Position numbers and translations under genes: made by a program. Positions 9,357-19,483 of a stretch of DNA of 64,000 nucleotides are shown piece after piece. Source of the DNA: Byssothecium circinans (taxonomy: Eukaryota > Ascomycota > Dothideomycetes > Pleosporales > Massarinaceae). Each line of letters opens with the position of its first letter. The first letter of the stretch is position 1. Under the pieces are notes generated by a model that saw only the letters and a list, made by a program, of their open reading frames with translations, ran no database searches and was not told the DNA's origin. Where the stretch lies: NCBI GenBank assembly GCA_010015675.1, contig ML976995.1, forward strand, positions 230,907 to 294,906, in the 5' to 3' direction.

Positions 9357-11443
9357 ATGACGAATGGAAAAGGGGTGTCGGTGGAGGGTTGGCGGTCGAG
9401 TAGCGACTTGCAGGTTCGTTTCAGTCACGTGCATTCACCTCGCCCAACGTTGGGCATTTGAACTCGACAATTCATGGATCAGACCAATGAGATGCTCAAG
9501 GGCTTTAGGGCTAGCTCAACATCACATGGTGAATATCAAGTTGAAACGGGTGGTAGTTCCCGCCAGACATTTTCGAGCACGGTGCTTGTGGCCAGTGTGT
9601 TCAAATGTTGAATCTATCGATGTGAAGTGACGAGTTGACCGCACCGGTTCGTGCGTACGTACCACGGAACGCACGTCTCGATGCACCACGACTACTGCAG
9701 AGGCTCGTTCCAAAAAGCTTCAGTGCTTCACTCACCCACTCGACGCGGTCTGCTTTGCCGTCTTGTTGGCTCGAAGGTTTGCCGCTAGGTTGGTAAAAGC
9801 ACCGCGAGAGCGACCGCTGACCGGTAGCCGTACATTGGGCAGCCACTGGCGCAGCTTGGAACATAAGCCAACGCCGCACCGGCGCCCAGCGTCAGATGCA
9901 GGGCCTCGGCGAGAAGGTGAGGTCGAGTCCAGATGCTGGGAATGATGTCGTGATGTCTGGCGTTGGAGTCGTTGAAGTCGCGCTCGCCTACGTATGCGGG
10001 TCATCGGTCTGGAGAGGGCCAGGGGTTGGGGGGCTATTTATAACGTCGATCGTGCAGGCGGCTCTGAGGAATCTGTGATGAATCTGTGATGATGTTCTGG
10101 AGCCAGGTTGCCACGATAAGGAGGCAGATGCGAGCCGGCGGGCAGCCAACGACAGCGCAGGGATAGATGGAGGAGAAAGCTTGATTCAGGTTGATTGGCA
10201 GCCTCTCCAGGGTCACTGTCCGGGAGAGCTGCAGTGAGCAGTGAGCTGCAGTGGAGGGCAGTGGACGGCCTCGTCACTCAACTCAAGTAGGGCGGAATCG
10301 TCGGCTGGTTTGGACCAGCTAGCGCCTTCATCACCCCAAGGCAAGCTCTGCTCGCAGCGCGCAGCTCTTCTATCTGTACCCCGCCAGCCACCCGCCCATC
10401 CTCCTCCATCACCTTTCAAGTTTTCGCACATCAGCTCCCCTTTGCGCGCGGTTGTTGATCGCTTCTTCTTTGCGTGTCTGGTGTTTGCTCGTGCTGGGAT
10501 TCCTGTCTTCTGCGAGGTACGTATCTGTCTCTGCCGTCTGCTGCTGCTAGAGTGGTGTTGGCTGGCAGCACAAAATTCCTCACCCACCCTGGCCGTCGCC
10601 CGGCGCGCGGAAGCTGCTGGATGCTGAGCGCGTGCTGGCGAGGGCGGCGGCGGCAGCGGCAGCGATTGCGATTGCGCACTGCAATTGGGCTTTTTGTCGC
10701 GGAATGCCATCATCTTCACCATGGCCATCATCATGGTGGTGGTGGTGTGTGCGCTGCAGGCATCGGCAAGCTCTGGCAGGTTGCGACAGACCTCATGTCG
10801 CACAAGTCATCTCCAGCGCCGGCGAACAAAGCGGTTTGGGCTCTGTACGACGGCTTGTCACGCCCGCGCATGTGACCGATTGATTGCCTGCAGCAGCACC
10901 ACGTCCACCTCGTCCACCTCGTCCGGCAGCAGCCTGTCGCGCGTCCGTCTGACTAACCAGGCCGCAGGTCTCTTCGTTCGCGAAACTCGTCCTCTCGAGC
11001 TTCACCCACCTCCGACCTCCGACTCCTCGACGGCATCTCCTCTGTTCCCTCCCTCCTTCACTCTCACTCACTCTCTCTCTTCTTGCCTTCGACTCCTCAG
11101 TCAAGTCGCGCTTTCCTAGACTCAGCTGCGTCATTGCCCCCCCCGCCCAGGTGCTCCTCCCTCACCTGCCAGCCCACGACTCCCCGCCTTCACCTTCTCA
11201 AGCCCAGGTGAAGGAGTAAATGAGCAGGAAGACACTCGGTTTGCTTCGGTAAGTGCAGCCTGGCGCCCCACTCGAGCCTCGACAAAGGGCCAAAACCTGG
11301 CTCTGCCGCTCCGTTTGACTGCCGCTAACACCAGCTTTCCTGCGCCAGATCCATAAAAGCCCTCCCGCTTCTCCCCCACACACATACTTAGACCGACACA
11401 CTTATTCCCCCACCTTCGAGTCTCATTCGCTCCCACCGGAACA
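9357..11443. other. Long intergenic and 5' leader region of the three-RRM gene
   Basis: About 2.1 kb without a convincing gene. ORFs on both strands are low-complexity and mutually overlapping. Visible structure: a GAATCTGTGAT direct repeat near 10070-10090, a CACCTCGTC repeat near 10905-10925, and a long CT-rich tract (11040-11110) typical of a strong promoter or leader. A leader intron is possible but cannot be placed. Confidence 0.5.
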
Positions 11444-13513
11444 ATGAGCTTCCAAAACTTCGACAACTTCCAAGGTCAGCCCACAGGCGAGCAGCCGGGC
11501 CCTCCCACGCAACCGTCCGACATGACCCAGCCGATGGACAACAATGGCGCTGGCTTTGCTGCTAACATCGGCGCACCTGGCGGCACCCCCCAAGAAGGCG
11601 GCCCGCAAGACGGCACCAACAAGACGACCCTCTGGTGAGTTTCCGCGGCGGATCGCATCGCAATGGCCCGCGCACAAAGCTGACATGCGCAGGATGGGCG
11701 AGCTTGAGCCGTGGATTGACGAGAACTTCGTACGGAGCATTTGGTACAACATGGGGGAAAACGTCAACGTGAAGATGATCCGCGACAAGTTCTCTGGGTA
11801 GGACACCCACCCCCCACGCGTACATATGTACTAATTGCTGTTAGAAGCAATGCCGGATACTGCTTCATTGACTTCAGCAACCCTGCCGCTGCCGCAAAGG
11901 CCCTGACCCTCAACGGTCAACTGATCCCCAACTCGAACCGTCCCTTCAAGCTGAACTGGGCCTCTGGCGGTGGCCTTGCCGATCGCAGGTTAGTATACCC
12001 CTCCGATGCCCGCCCGCTGGCAGTGCGCTAACTCGCCAGCAATAGCCGCGACGACCGTGGTCCCGAGTACTCCATTTTCGTCGGCGACTTGGGCCCCGAG
12101 GTCAACGAGTTCGTCCTCGTGCAGCTCTTCCAGAACAAGTACACTTCGTGCAAGTCCGCCAAGATCATGTCCGACCCCATCTCTGGCATGTCTCGCGGCT
12201 ATGGCTTTGTTCGTTTCACATCGGAAGAGGACCAGCAGAAGGCGCTCAACGAGATGCAAGGTGTATACTGCGGCAATCGACCAATGCGCATCTCGACTGC
12301 TACGCCCAAGAACAAGAGCGGCGGCCCTGGCGGACCCGGTGGTCCGGCCATGGGTGGCATGCCTCAGGGCGGTGGCGGTCCGGGTGGCATGTACGGCATG
12401 GGCGGTCCTCCGATGGGCTACTATGGAGCTCCCCAGCCCATGAACCAGTTCACTGATCCCAACAACACCACTGTTTTTGTTGGCGGTCTCTCCGGCTACG
12501 TCACCGAGGACGAGCTCCGCTCCTTCTTCCAAGGCTTCGGCGAGATTACCTACGTCAAGATCCCTCCCGGCAAGGGCTGCGGTTTCGTGCAGTTTGTCCA
12601 GCGTCACGCTGCCGAGATGGCCATCAACCAGATGCAAGGCTATCCGATCGGCAATTCTCGTGTTCGCCTTAGCTGGGGCCGGAGTCAAAACAACTCGGGC
12701 CCTGCCGGTACCCCTTACCGCCCGGCACCGCCCCCGCCTGTACCTTTTCAGGCCATGGGCATGCCGCCCTCCCACCCTTACGGAAATTTTGCGCCGATGA
12801 AGGTAGGTGCCGCGCTTGCCCCAGCAAACGACCATCTTTACTGACCCCTCCTTCTAGTAAGCTCATCATTCCTTCCTGTCCCCTGTCCTCTCATTGCACG
12901 GCGCATTCTATGATTCACCGGTTGGCTTCCTCAATGACCCTTTCACGACTGCCCCAACGATTTAGCGATTTGGTCTTCTTTATTCTTGGGTGGCTCTCAA
13001 AAGTTTCGATTTGACGACTCCAATCTTCGGAATGTCTTAGAGGGGACTTGTATAACAGCGACCGCCGGTCTTTTACTGGCTGTACGGAATTGGGTGTAGC
13101 TAGTATTTTCTGCCATGGTCGGATACTTCCTGCCTTTCCTTATGAGTGCGCATGATTGGGCATTCCAATCGACAAGTCTTTCCATGTTTTCGATGCTCAC
13201 TTGCTATGCCTTTGTACCAGCCTGGTTTCCTCTGCTCTAGCCTTGTCGTCGTTGGTCGATTGGATTGTATTCGTGTTTCAAGTGGCTTCATTTTTGATGA
13301 CTTGGACAGCCCAGGCTAACGGTGTCATCTAGTGCGTACGCTGTCCCACAGCAGATGCTCATGTCGACCGGCATCCCGAACGGCAACCCGAACGGACACA
13401 ACGGCCACAACGGCCACGGTCCTCCCGGTATGACCGGCTTGGACGGCGTCAATGGCCAGGGTATGAGCAATGGACATGAGGACGACGGCGCGTTCGCTCA
13501 ACAACTCTCCTAA
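11444..13513 (+). CDS. Three-RRM RNA-binding protein (Nam8/Csx1/TIA-1 type)
   Basis: Exons 11444-11634, 11693-11797, 11845-11988 and 12046-12802 are firm; a last exon 13310-13513 is tentative (466 aa in total). RRM1 starts at LWMGELEPW with RNP1 AGYCFIDF; RRM2 has SIFVGDLGPEVNE and SRGYGFVRF; RRM3 has TVFVGGLSGYVTEDEL and KGCGFVQF. Gly/Pro/Met-rich linkers join RRM2 and RRM3 and form the C-terminus. Yeast Nam8 is a U1 snRNP component that helps weak 5' splice sites; fission yeast Csx1 stabilises stress mRNAs; which role applies here cannot be told. Intron 3 has two acceptors six bases apart (12039 and 12045), both in frame. The 3' end is ambiguous: after MK at 12802 a 55-bp intron leads straight to TAA, retention gives a short tail, and a 507-bp intron leads to the Gln/Gly-rich exon ending QQLS. 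Confidence 0.85.
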
Positions 13514-14169
13514 TCGTGAACGGCACGATCTGAGAGCTCCATTGCAGCTCTCGGCTATCTTACGCGATTTAGCAAGGCGTCTGGCGCGACAACAATACAA
13601 TAATCGATGGTTTGGATGTGGATTTGGATTCGCGTGCTTCAGAGGTTGCATTTGGCTCACTGCCAGCTTATACGGTTACATTCTTTTGTATGCGGCTTTC
13701 AGCATGTGGACTTCACTTCTTCTTCTTAGTGCATCTGCATGGTGGTCGGTGTTCCGGCGAGGCAACCTTAGGTTGCGAGTACTTTAGTAATAAGTTCGTC
13801 CTTACGTGTGTATGCTTTCTGTGTTGTTTGTACCATGGCTTCTCGTTGCTTCGCTTCCTGAAACGGTCAATGTAAGAGTTGGGATCACACAAGTAATAAT
13901 ACCGGCACAGCGCAAATAGAATAATCAAAAAAGCTTCTCACAGCATACACATCTGTATACCCTCTGTCTAATTGTTGTAGTTCTTTCCAGTTTAGTGCCA
14001 TCTCCCATTGCGGAATATGCGCTTTCCTCATTAACAACCGCAGCCAACGTCACTACTGTACCAGATCTGGTCAAACACATCATAATGGCTTTCTACGCCC
14101 TTACTTGTTCAACATCCACTCCACCTCGTAAGCCGCTGGTTACGAACTAGGCCCCGGCGACCGCCTACC
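13514..14169. other. 3' UTR and intergenic spacer
   Basis: T-rich stretches after the stop suit a 3' UTR. No gene recognised. Confidence 0.6.
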
Positions 14170-16262
14170 ATGCGTTTCGACAATTGGGATGTCATCCTCT
14201 TCCCTAGAGAGTCGCTTGTGCCCATTCAGGAGTTCAGAACTGCATGCTATTCGTCGTCGGATGATGGTGAGTAGTGCCCTAAGCCTTGGCTACCTGCGTA
14301 TACTGATATCTCTCTACAGATGGTCGGCAGCCCCCTACACTAGCATGCTACATATCGTCTCTACCGGCGTCAACACCATTCCGCATCTCGATGCACTCTT
14401 GGGCTGCACCTGCAAAACCGTCACCCATCATCGAGTCTCGACGGAAACCAAATCAGCGAGTAGTGTACACGACACAGGTCCTTGTTGATGGGTCTCGAGT
14501 CTTGTGAGCAATACCTCATCACATCGTAGGCATGCAGGGCCTGGACTGATGTGAGATGCAGTCATGGCATCTACGAGATCGGGTCCAAGTGGCCACAAGA
14601 GATTTGTAAGACCGTCTGCAGCTGATGTAGTCTGGAGATGATGTTGCTAATGCACGATAGCTCACGAAAAGCGACTGATCACGGACCTACCGAGTTCTCC
14701 GACCCATCGTGATTCTTTCCTCGAGTTTCCTCCTTTTCACCAGAATGTTCTCATGCAGAGCGCGTGGGACGCGCGCGAGCATAGTGGAAGGATCAAAATA
14801 CTGCTAGCGGAGCAATTGATTCGCAAAACCAACAGCTCTGGTGATTTGGAGCTTGGGACCTCTCACGAGATCGTGTGCTTCGCTTTCCAGCATGCTCCAA
14901 GAGATATCCTTGAGCAAGCAGGAATTGCATGGCCAATCAAAAACCCACTGTACCTGCCTCAGCTGGCGCCATCACGGAAAAACTCTGGACCAACAATCCC
15001 AAATTTCTCTCACATAAAACCACGAGAGTTCGCAGGCCCTGCTGTGGGACCAACTCGCCCAAGGACCGATCCGCCTCCCCAATTCTCACAATGGCCCAAG
15101 CCACCGGGTAGAGGCCCACGGCATGACATCTGGGATACCTCTATGGACTCCTTTGGCGACAGTGGCTTTGATAGCATGAGTACGGATACCTGGACCAAGT
15201 CTACACCATCGCTGGCCGACATCTCTATGCCGGATTTGTATGCCTCTGGCTTTTCTAAATCTAGAGATCCTTGGGAGCCGATGCCAGCGTATGAACGGGA
15301 ATCGAGCAAAGCCCACGAGAGTAGCCGGCACAGAAACGTCAGGCAGGTGATGGTAACTTTGAAAGATGACCAGCTCGGGCAACTGGTATGTCAACTTTGC
15401 ACAATTTTGGTCGAGGCTTTGAGTGGAACACGGGTCGAGGCGCGTCAGGATGGCATTAACGGGCTTTGACTGACACTTCCCACAGATCGAAGCCATCAGT
15501 CCACCCAAAAAAGCCAACTCGACAAACACTTCCCACAACCAACCACCTCCAAAGATGGCGAGCCTATTCACTCGACCCTCCGCCGCCGCTCTTGCCCGCA
15601 AAGCCTCCTACCAAGACCTGACCAAGGCGGACAAAGAGAACCGCCCGCTCGGTCAAGACTCCAGCCAGAACCACCGAATGCCAGCCGTGTATCCGTACTC
15701 GAACAGAGTCCCGACACCACATCCACAAGCTGCCAGCAGATTCGACTCGGACGTCTCCATGCGAGACCTCTCTTCCGTCTTCTCAGGTCCTCCTCCTATG
15801 ACCGACCGCAGGAGCAGCCCCGCGCATGTACCTTCTGCTAGTGGCAGTGTCAAGTCCCGCAAAGAAGGCCATCAAGCCACTCTCGAGACACGTCATGATC
15901 AGAGTCTCCTCCCGGATTTCGATCAGAAGGACGTCAAGCCCGCTCCTGATAGTCCCGGTGCTGGTGCTGCTTCAGCTACGGCAACCACGGAGCGAGCGTT
16001 TGCGCCGACCCACAAGCCCATGTCTAGCGTGGACAGCACGGTGAGGCTGGAGAGAACGCTGTACAGTGCGCTGGGCGATGAGTTGGCTGGATTCAACGAT
16101 GAGGGTTTGGATCAGGCGGAATCGGGCGCGGTGCCGGTGTTGGATGGGTTCGACACGTCGGCGAGTAAGAGGAAGAGGCAGGGTACGCTTGGGGAGCGGG
16201 ATCGTGATCGTGATCGTGATCGGAGTCCTTTGACTAAGATGGTTCGGGAGCATGAGTCGTGA
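14170..16262 (+). CDS. Conserved filamentous-fungal protein of unknown function
   Basis: Exons 14170-14266, 14320-14503, 14562-14605, 14661-15385 and 15486-16262 give 608 aa; every junction keeps phase. The N-terminal ~230 residues are the conserved part: MRFDNWDVILFP, PFRISMHSW, GIYEIGSKWPQEI, LEFPPFHQNVL, GRIKILLAEQ and FAFQHAPRDILEQAGIAWP. I recognise this arrangement from many ascomycete hypothetical proteins but know no function. The remaining ~370 residues are Pro/Ser/Asp-rich and probably disordered. Near the C-terminus are a basic KRKR cluster that could be a nuclear signal and an Arg-Asp repeat (RDRDRDRD) encoded by GATCGT repeats. Exon 3 is only 44 bp. Confidence 0.8.
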
Positions 16263-17126
16263 TCGCAAGGTCGCGGTTGATGCTGCGCAGCGGTGGGGAT
16301 TCCGTGTGCCGGGTTCGGAGAGTGGATGGCTTACGGTCAGTACTAGTGCGGAAGTCTGGCAGTATTTTAGCAGGCGCCACACTGTGGGAAGCATTATGGG
16401 GCGTTTGGCATGGGGATTGTACCTGGATATGGTTTAGACGTGTCGTGGGTTATTGAGGTTCCTCTTCCTCTTCTGGAAACAAACTTTGTACGCTTGTGTA
16501 ACTCCTCCTCCTCTTTTTTTTTTTTCTCTTTTGTGGCTTTGCATCTTCTTTTGATTGAGAGGCGTACGTACACAGGTGGAATTCATGGCCTTCTGGCTTG
16601 CTTGTTCTGGTAACTGCCCACTGGTAGTTTTTGTTCCTTTTGTGATAGCGATGAATGACTGAATGAACGAATGAACTGCGTATACTTTCTCTTTTGAAGA
16701 ATTAATGAGGGTGATTTTTGTGATGCGAGGCTGGCAGGGAATGAGAATATGGAATAGTTTCTGGTTTAAGGGAAGAGGAAGAGGTGGATGGTATCTATCT
16801 GTCTCTGCCTCTGCGATCCCAGCCCCGCCCCCCCCCCCCCTTCCCCGAAGAACGCCGGGGTATGCTAGTAGGGAATAAAGAAGGGAGATACAAAGGGGAA
16901 AAGAAAAGAAAAGTAGGATGAAGTACAAAGGGAAAAAAAGTACAGACTGGATTACACATCAAGGCAACTCGACTCCCCGGCTCCCAAAAGCCACAACACC
17001 ATGCCACCGTCCCAACTTAACCCAACTCCACTCCACTCCACTCAATCCCTCCCCCTATCATCCAATCCCTTCCTCATCCCACCCCACCCCCACCTCTCTC
17101 CCAGTCTCCCCCATCTCAAGGCAACC
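16263..17126. other. Convergent 3' spacer
   Basis: Spacer between two convergent genes. It holds a poly-C run (~16827-16841) and CCACT/CCATCC-type pyrimidine repeats (~17020-17100). No gene seen. Confidence 0.6.
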
Positions 17127-17742
17127 TCATCGATACTGCTGCGGCGGCACCCCAGCAGGCGGCGGTCCATACCCTCCGCCTCCGGGCCCTCCCGTCGGCT
17201 TCCCATGCTCGCCACCACTCATCGCGTATCCCTGTCCTTGAACCCCTCCCGCACCTCCCATCATGGCCTGCACGTCGGGCCGGTACTTGATGTCCTGGTA
17301 GAAATTGCAGATGTGGCAGCCGACTTCCTTGTAGGGCTTGAGGCTGAAGGGGACGAGGGGGACGAAGCAGAAGGTGAACCATTGCCTGGTGGGGTTGTTA
17401 GTTATTGGGTTGGGGGACTGTGGGAGAGGGAGAGAGAGGGACGAGGGGAAGGGGGGAGGAGGGAGAAGGGGAGAGACGTTACCAGCGCTTCATCACGCGG
17501 CCGGACTGGTTGCCGCAGTTTTGACATTGCACTGTGAGGTGCTCTGCGCCGGAGAGGGGGGAGGAAAAGGCTGGGAGAGTGGTGGGTTAGTATGTTATCT
17601 TTGCTTCTTTCACCAGGTGCTTAGGTGGTTGTGGCGCCGCGCTTGCGCTTGTGCTTGTGCATGTCGGATACGAGATGAGTGGGAAGAGGGCGCCGGATAG
17701 GCTGGACGTACTGTGTGTTCCGCACGTGAAGAAGAAGAACAT
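17127..17742 (-). CDS. Small zinc-ribbon protein
   Basis: Minus strand, exons 17742-17712, 17543-17483 and 17385-17127, giving 116 aa. It opens MFFFFTCG, then has two CxxC knuckles (CQNC and CHIC, ~30 residues apart) around VMKRWQWFTFCFVPLVPFSLKPYKEV, which fits the fungal zinc_ribbon_15-type family. The tail is Gly/Pro/Gln-rich and ends PPQQYR. The four Cys probably bind one zinc; the aromatic/Pro segment between them is the most conserved part. The biochemical role is not known to me. Introns start GTACGT and GTAACG. The 31-bp first exon is too short for simple ORF calling. Confidence 0.85.
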
Positions 17743-18587
17743 GGTGGCGTTTTTTTCTCTCGGTTCTTAGCGCTCAGCGCCGTATCTTTTCTCTGTGGGT
17801 ATGGGTTTGTGTTTGGTTTTGGTGTCGGGGTTGTGCTGCTCAAACGTGGTGTTGAGGTCGGGCGTTTTGCCGGTATATGCGGCGCGGATGTTTAATGCGA
17901 TAGGAATCGGTTGATGCTGCGCGCTCAGCAATGGAGGTTGGATGTATTTTAGAGTGGTCGCGGAGCTTTTGGGATTGTGAGGGTGAGGGTGATGGTAGTG
18001 ATGTCTTTGGATGATGTGAATCGGGTTCTTTTTGAGTTAGTTCAGTGGCACTGTTTGGAGAGATGTGCATGTGAGAGCGGGCGTTCCAAGCGCCAAGTGC
18101 GTCATGCCGCTGCGCCACACACTTGGCGCGGATTTGGCCTTGCCTTCCGCCGTCTGATTATCATGCGAACAAAAATGCCTACTTGACTCTGAGATGCATT
18201 GATTATGGGGACATTGCTGTAACTGGGTTCCTAGAATGGTGGGTACGACTTCCTGAAACGAGTATGATGATTTGGAAAGGTGTGAAGAGGATATCACGGA
18301 CTATCTACCCATGGCAATCGCAAGGAGATTCGTTGAGGTCGTGAGGTTAAGCTTCGTGGCCTCGTCATCGTACTCATCATCGCCAACGCCCGAACCAGTA
18401 GACTCCAGCACGTACTATCCGTTCTCCGCTTCAGAAATCCATCACATGAGAACGCAAAGCAGAGTAGCCGCCGCCCTTTCAGCATCTAGAGTCTACATGA
18501 CGTTAACCAGAAAGCACGCGGAGAAGCTGAGCAGAAAAAACAGAACCTCGCGGTCCTTCCAAGCATCTTGAAATCAGCTGCACGTGC
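17743..18587. other. Spacer between two tandem minus-strand genes
   Basis: No gene recognised. It contains the promoter of the zinc-ribbon gene and the 3' end of the LC8 gene. Confidence 0.6.
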
Positions 18588-19199
18588 TTACTGGGTCTTG
18601 AAGAGGAGGATGGCGCAGTGTCCGAGGTAGAAGTATATGAAGTGCTTGGTCTCTGTGACGGGTTAGTTGCTGGGCTGAGGGTGGCGTGGGTAGGCGATTG
18701 ATCATACCGTGGGTGACGAAGCTACCAAAGTTGCGCCCGACAATACAGTGCCACGTTGCTCCCTTGCGGCTGTCGAACTACTTTCAAGTCAGTAATAGCA
18801 GTTAAATTAGCGGATATGGTGCTTACCTCTTTCTTGATGTATTGTGCAATGTCCTAGAGGTAATGAGAATGAGAACATGCCACGATGTGAGACTAAGAAG
18901 AGGGATCTCACCTTCTCGATGGTGAACTGCTCCATGGCATGCTGTGCTACAAGGGGTCAGTATTGGATATTGAACAAACAAGAACTAAACGTACCGACTT
19001 CGATAGCCTCCTGCTGCATCTCATCGCTCTATGCTCGACCCGTTAGCGTGTGCCTCGGACCAATTTTCTCTTGATATGCTTTACCATATCGGCCGACTTG
19101 ACCTGCGCTATGCACGTGTTAGTTGTCTTTGTCAGACATGAAGCGTCCGGGTACCGGCGTACCTTCTTGCTTGGTCGCATCTTTCGTCTCAGTGGCCAT
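18588..19199 (-). CDS. nudG: Dynein light chain LC8
   Basis: Minus strand, seven exons: 19199-19163, 19107-19085, 19028-18995, 18946-18912, 18853-18827, 18777-18708 and 18652-18588; 96 aa. LC8 is a dimeric hub that binds dynein intermediate chain and many short linear motifs. The fit is close to complete: [53 protein letters not shown] and [17 protein letters not shown]. Six introns of 46-60 bp are packed into 612 bp and exons 2 and 5 are only 23 and 27 bp. All six junctions have GT-AG ends and consistent phase. The gene is transcribed away from MRD1, whose ATG lies 284 bp away. Confidence 0.95.
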
Positions 19200-19483
19200 G
19201 GCGAATGTAAGTGCTGAGTCGACTGTAGGGAATGGCCTGAAGTATCGGTTTCGGATTAAGGGAGAGGGTAGGCTGTAGTAGGGATTCTTTGTCGGGCAGA
19301 ACAAGAGTGATTGGTGTTGTTGCAGGGAGGAGCGGTTGCTGAGCACCGACGTTTGTGCCAAGACCTCGGACCCACCTGTCTGCAGCCCCCAGCTGAAATT
19401 TTGTATTTGCGTTCTATTTGCACACCGCAAACACCACCACTGCACTCGCGCTTCGAGCAGGTCACGGCGAGCCACATATGGCA
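19200..19483. promoter_or_regulatory. Divergent promoter shared by LC8 and MRD1
   Basis: Only 284 bp separate the two start codons, so both 5' UTRs and core promoters must lie here. No clear TATA box was seen. Confidence 0.6.

Noticed and set aside
9800..11130. Many overlapping ORFs of 80-200 codons on both strands
   Set aside because: They are low-complexity Arg/Ser/Cys-rich readings of GC-rich leader DNA, mutually overlapping, without conserved motifs or coherent splice partners.
16827..16841. Poly-C tract as a telomere-like or functional element
   Set aside because: A single homopolymer run in a pyrimidine-rich 3' spacer; no repeat unit or context supports a function.
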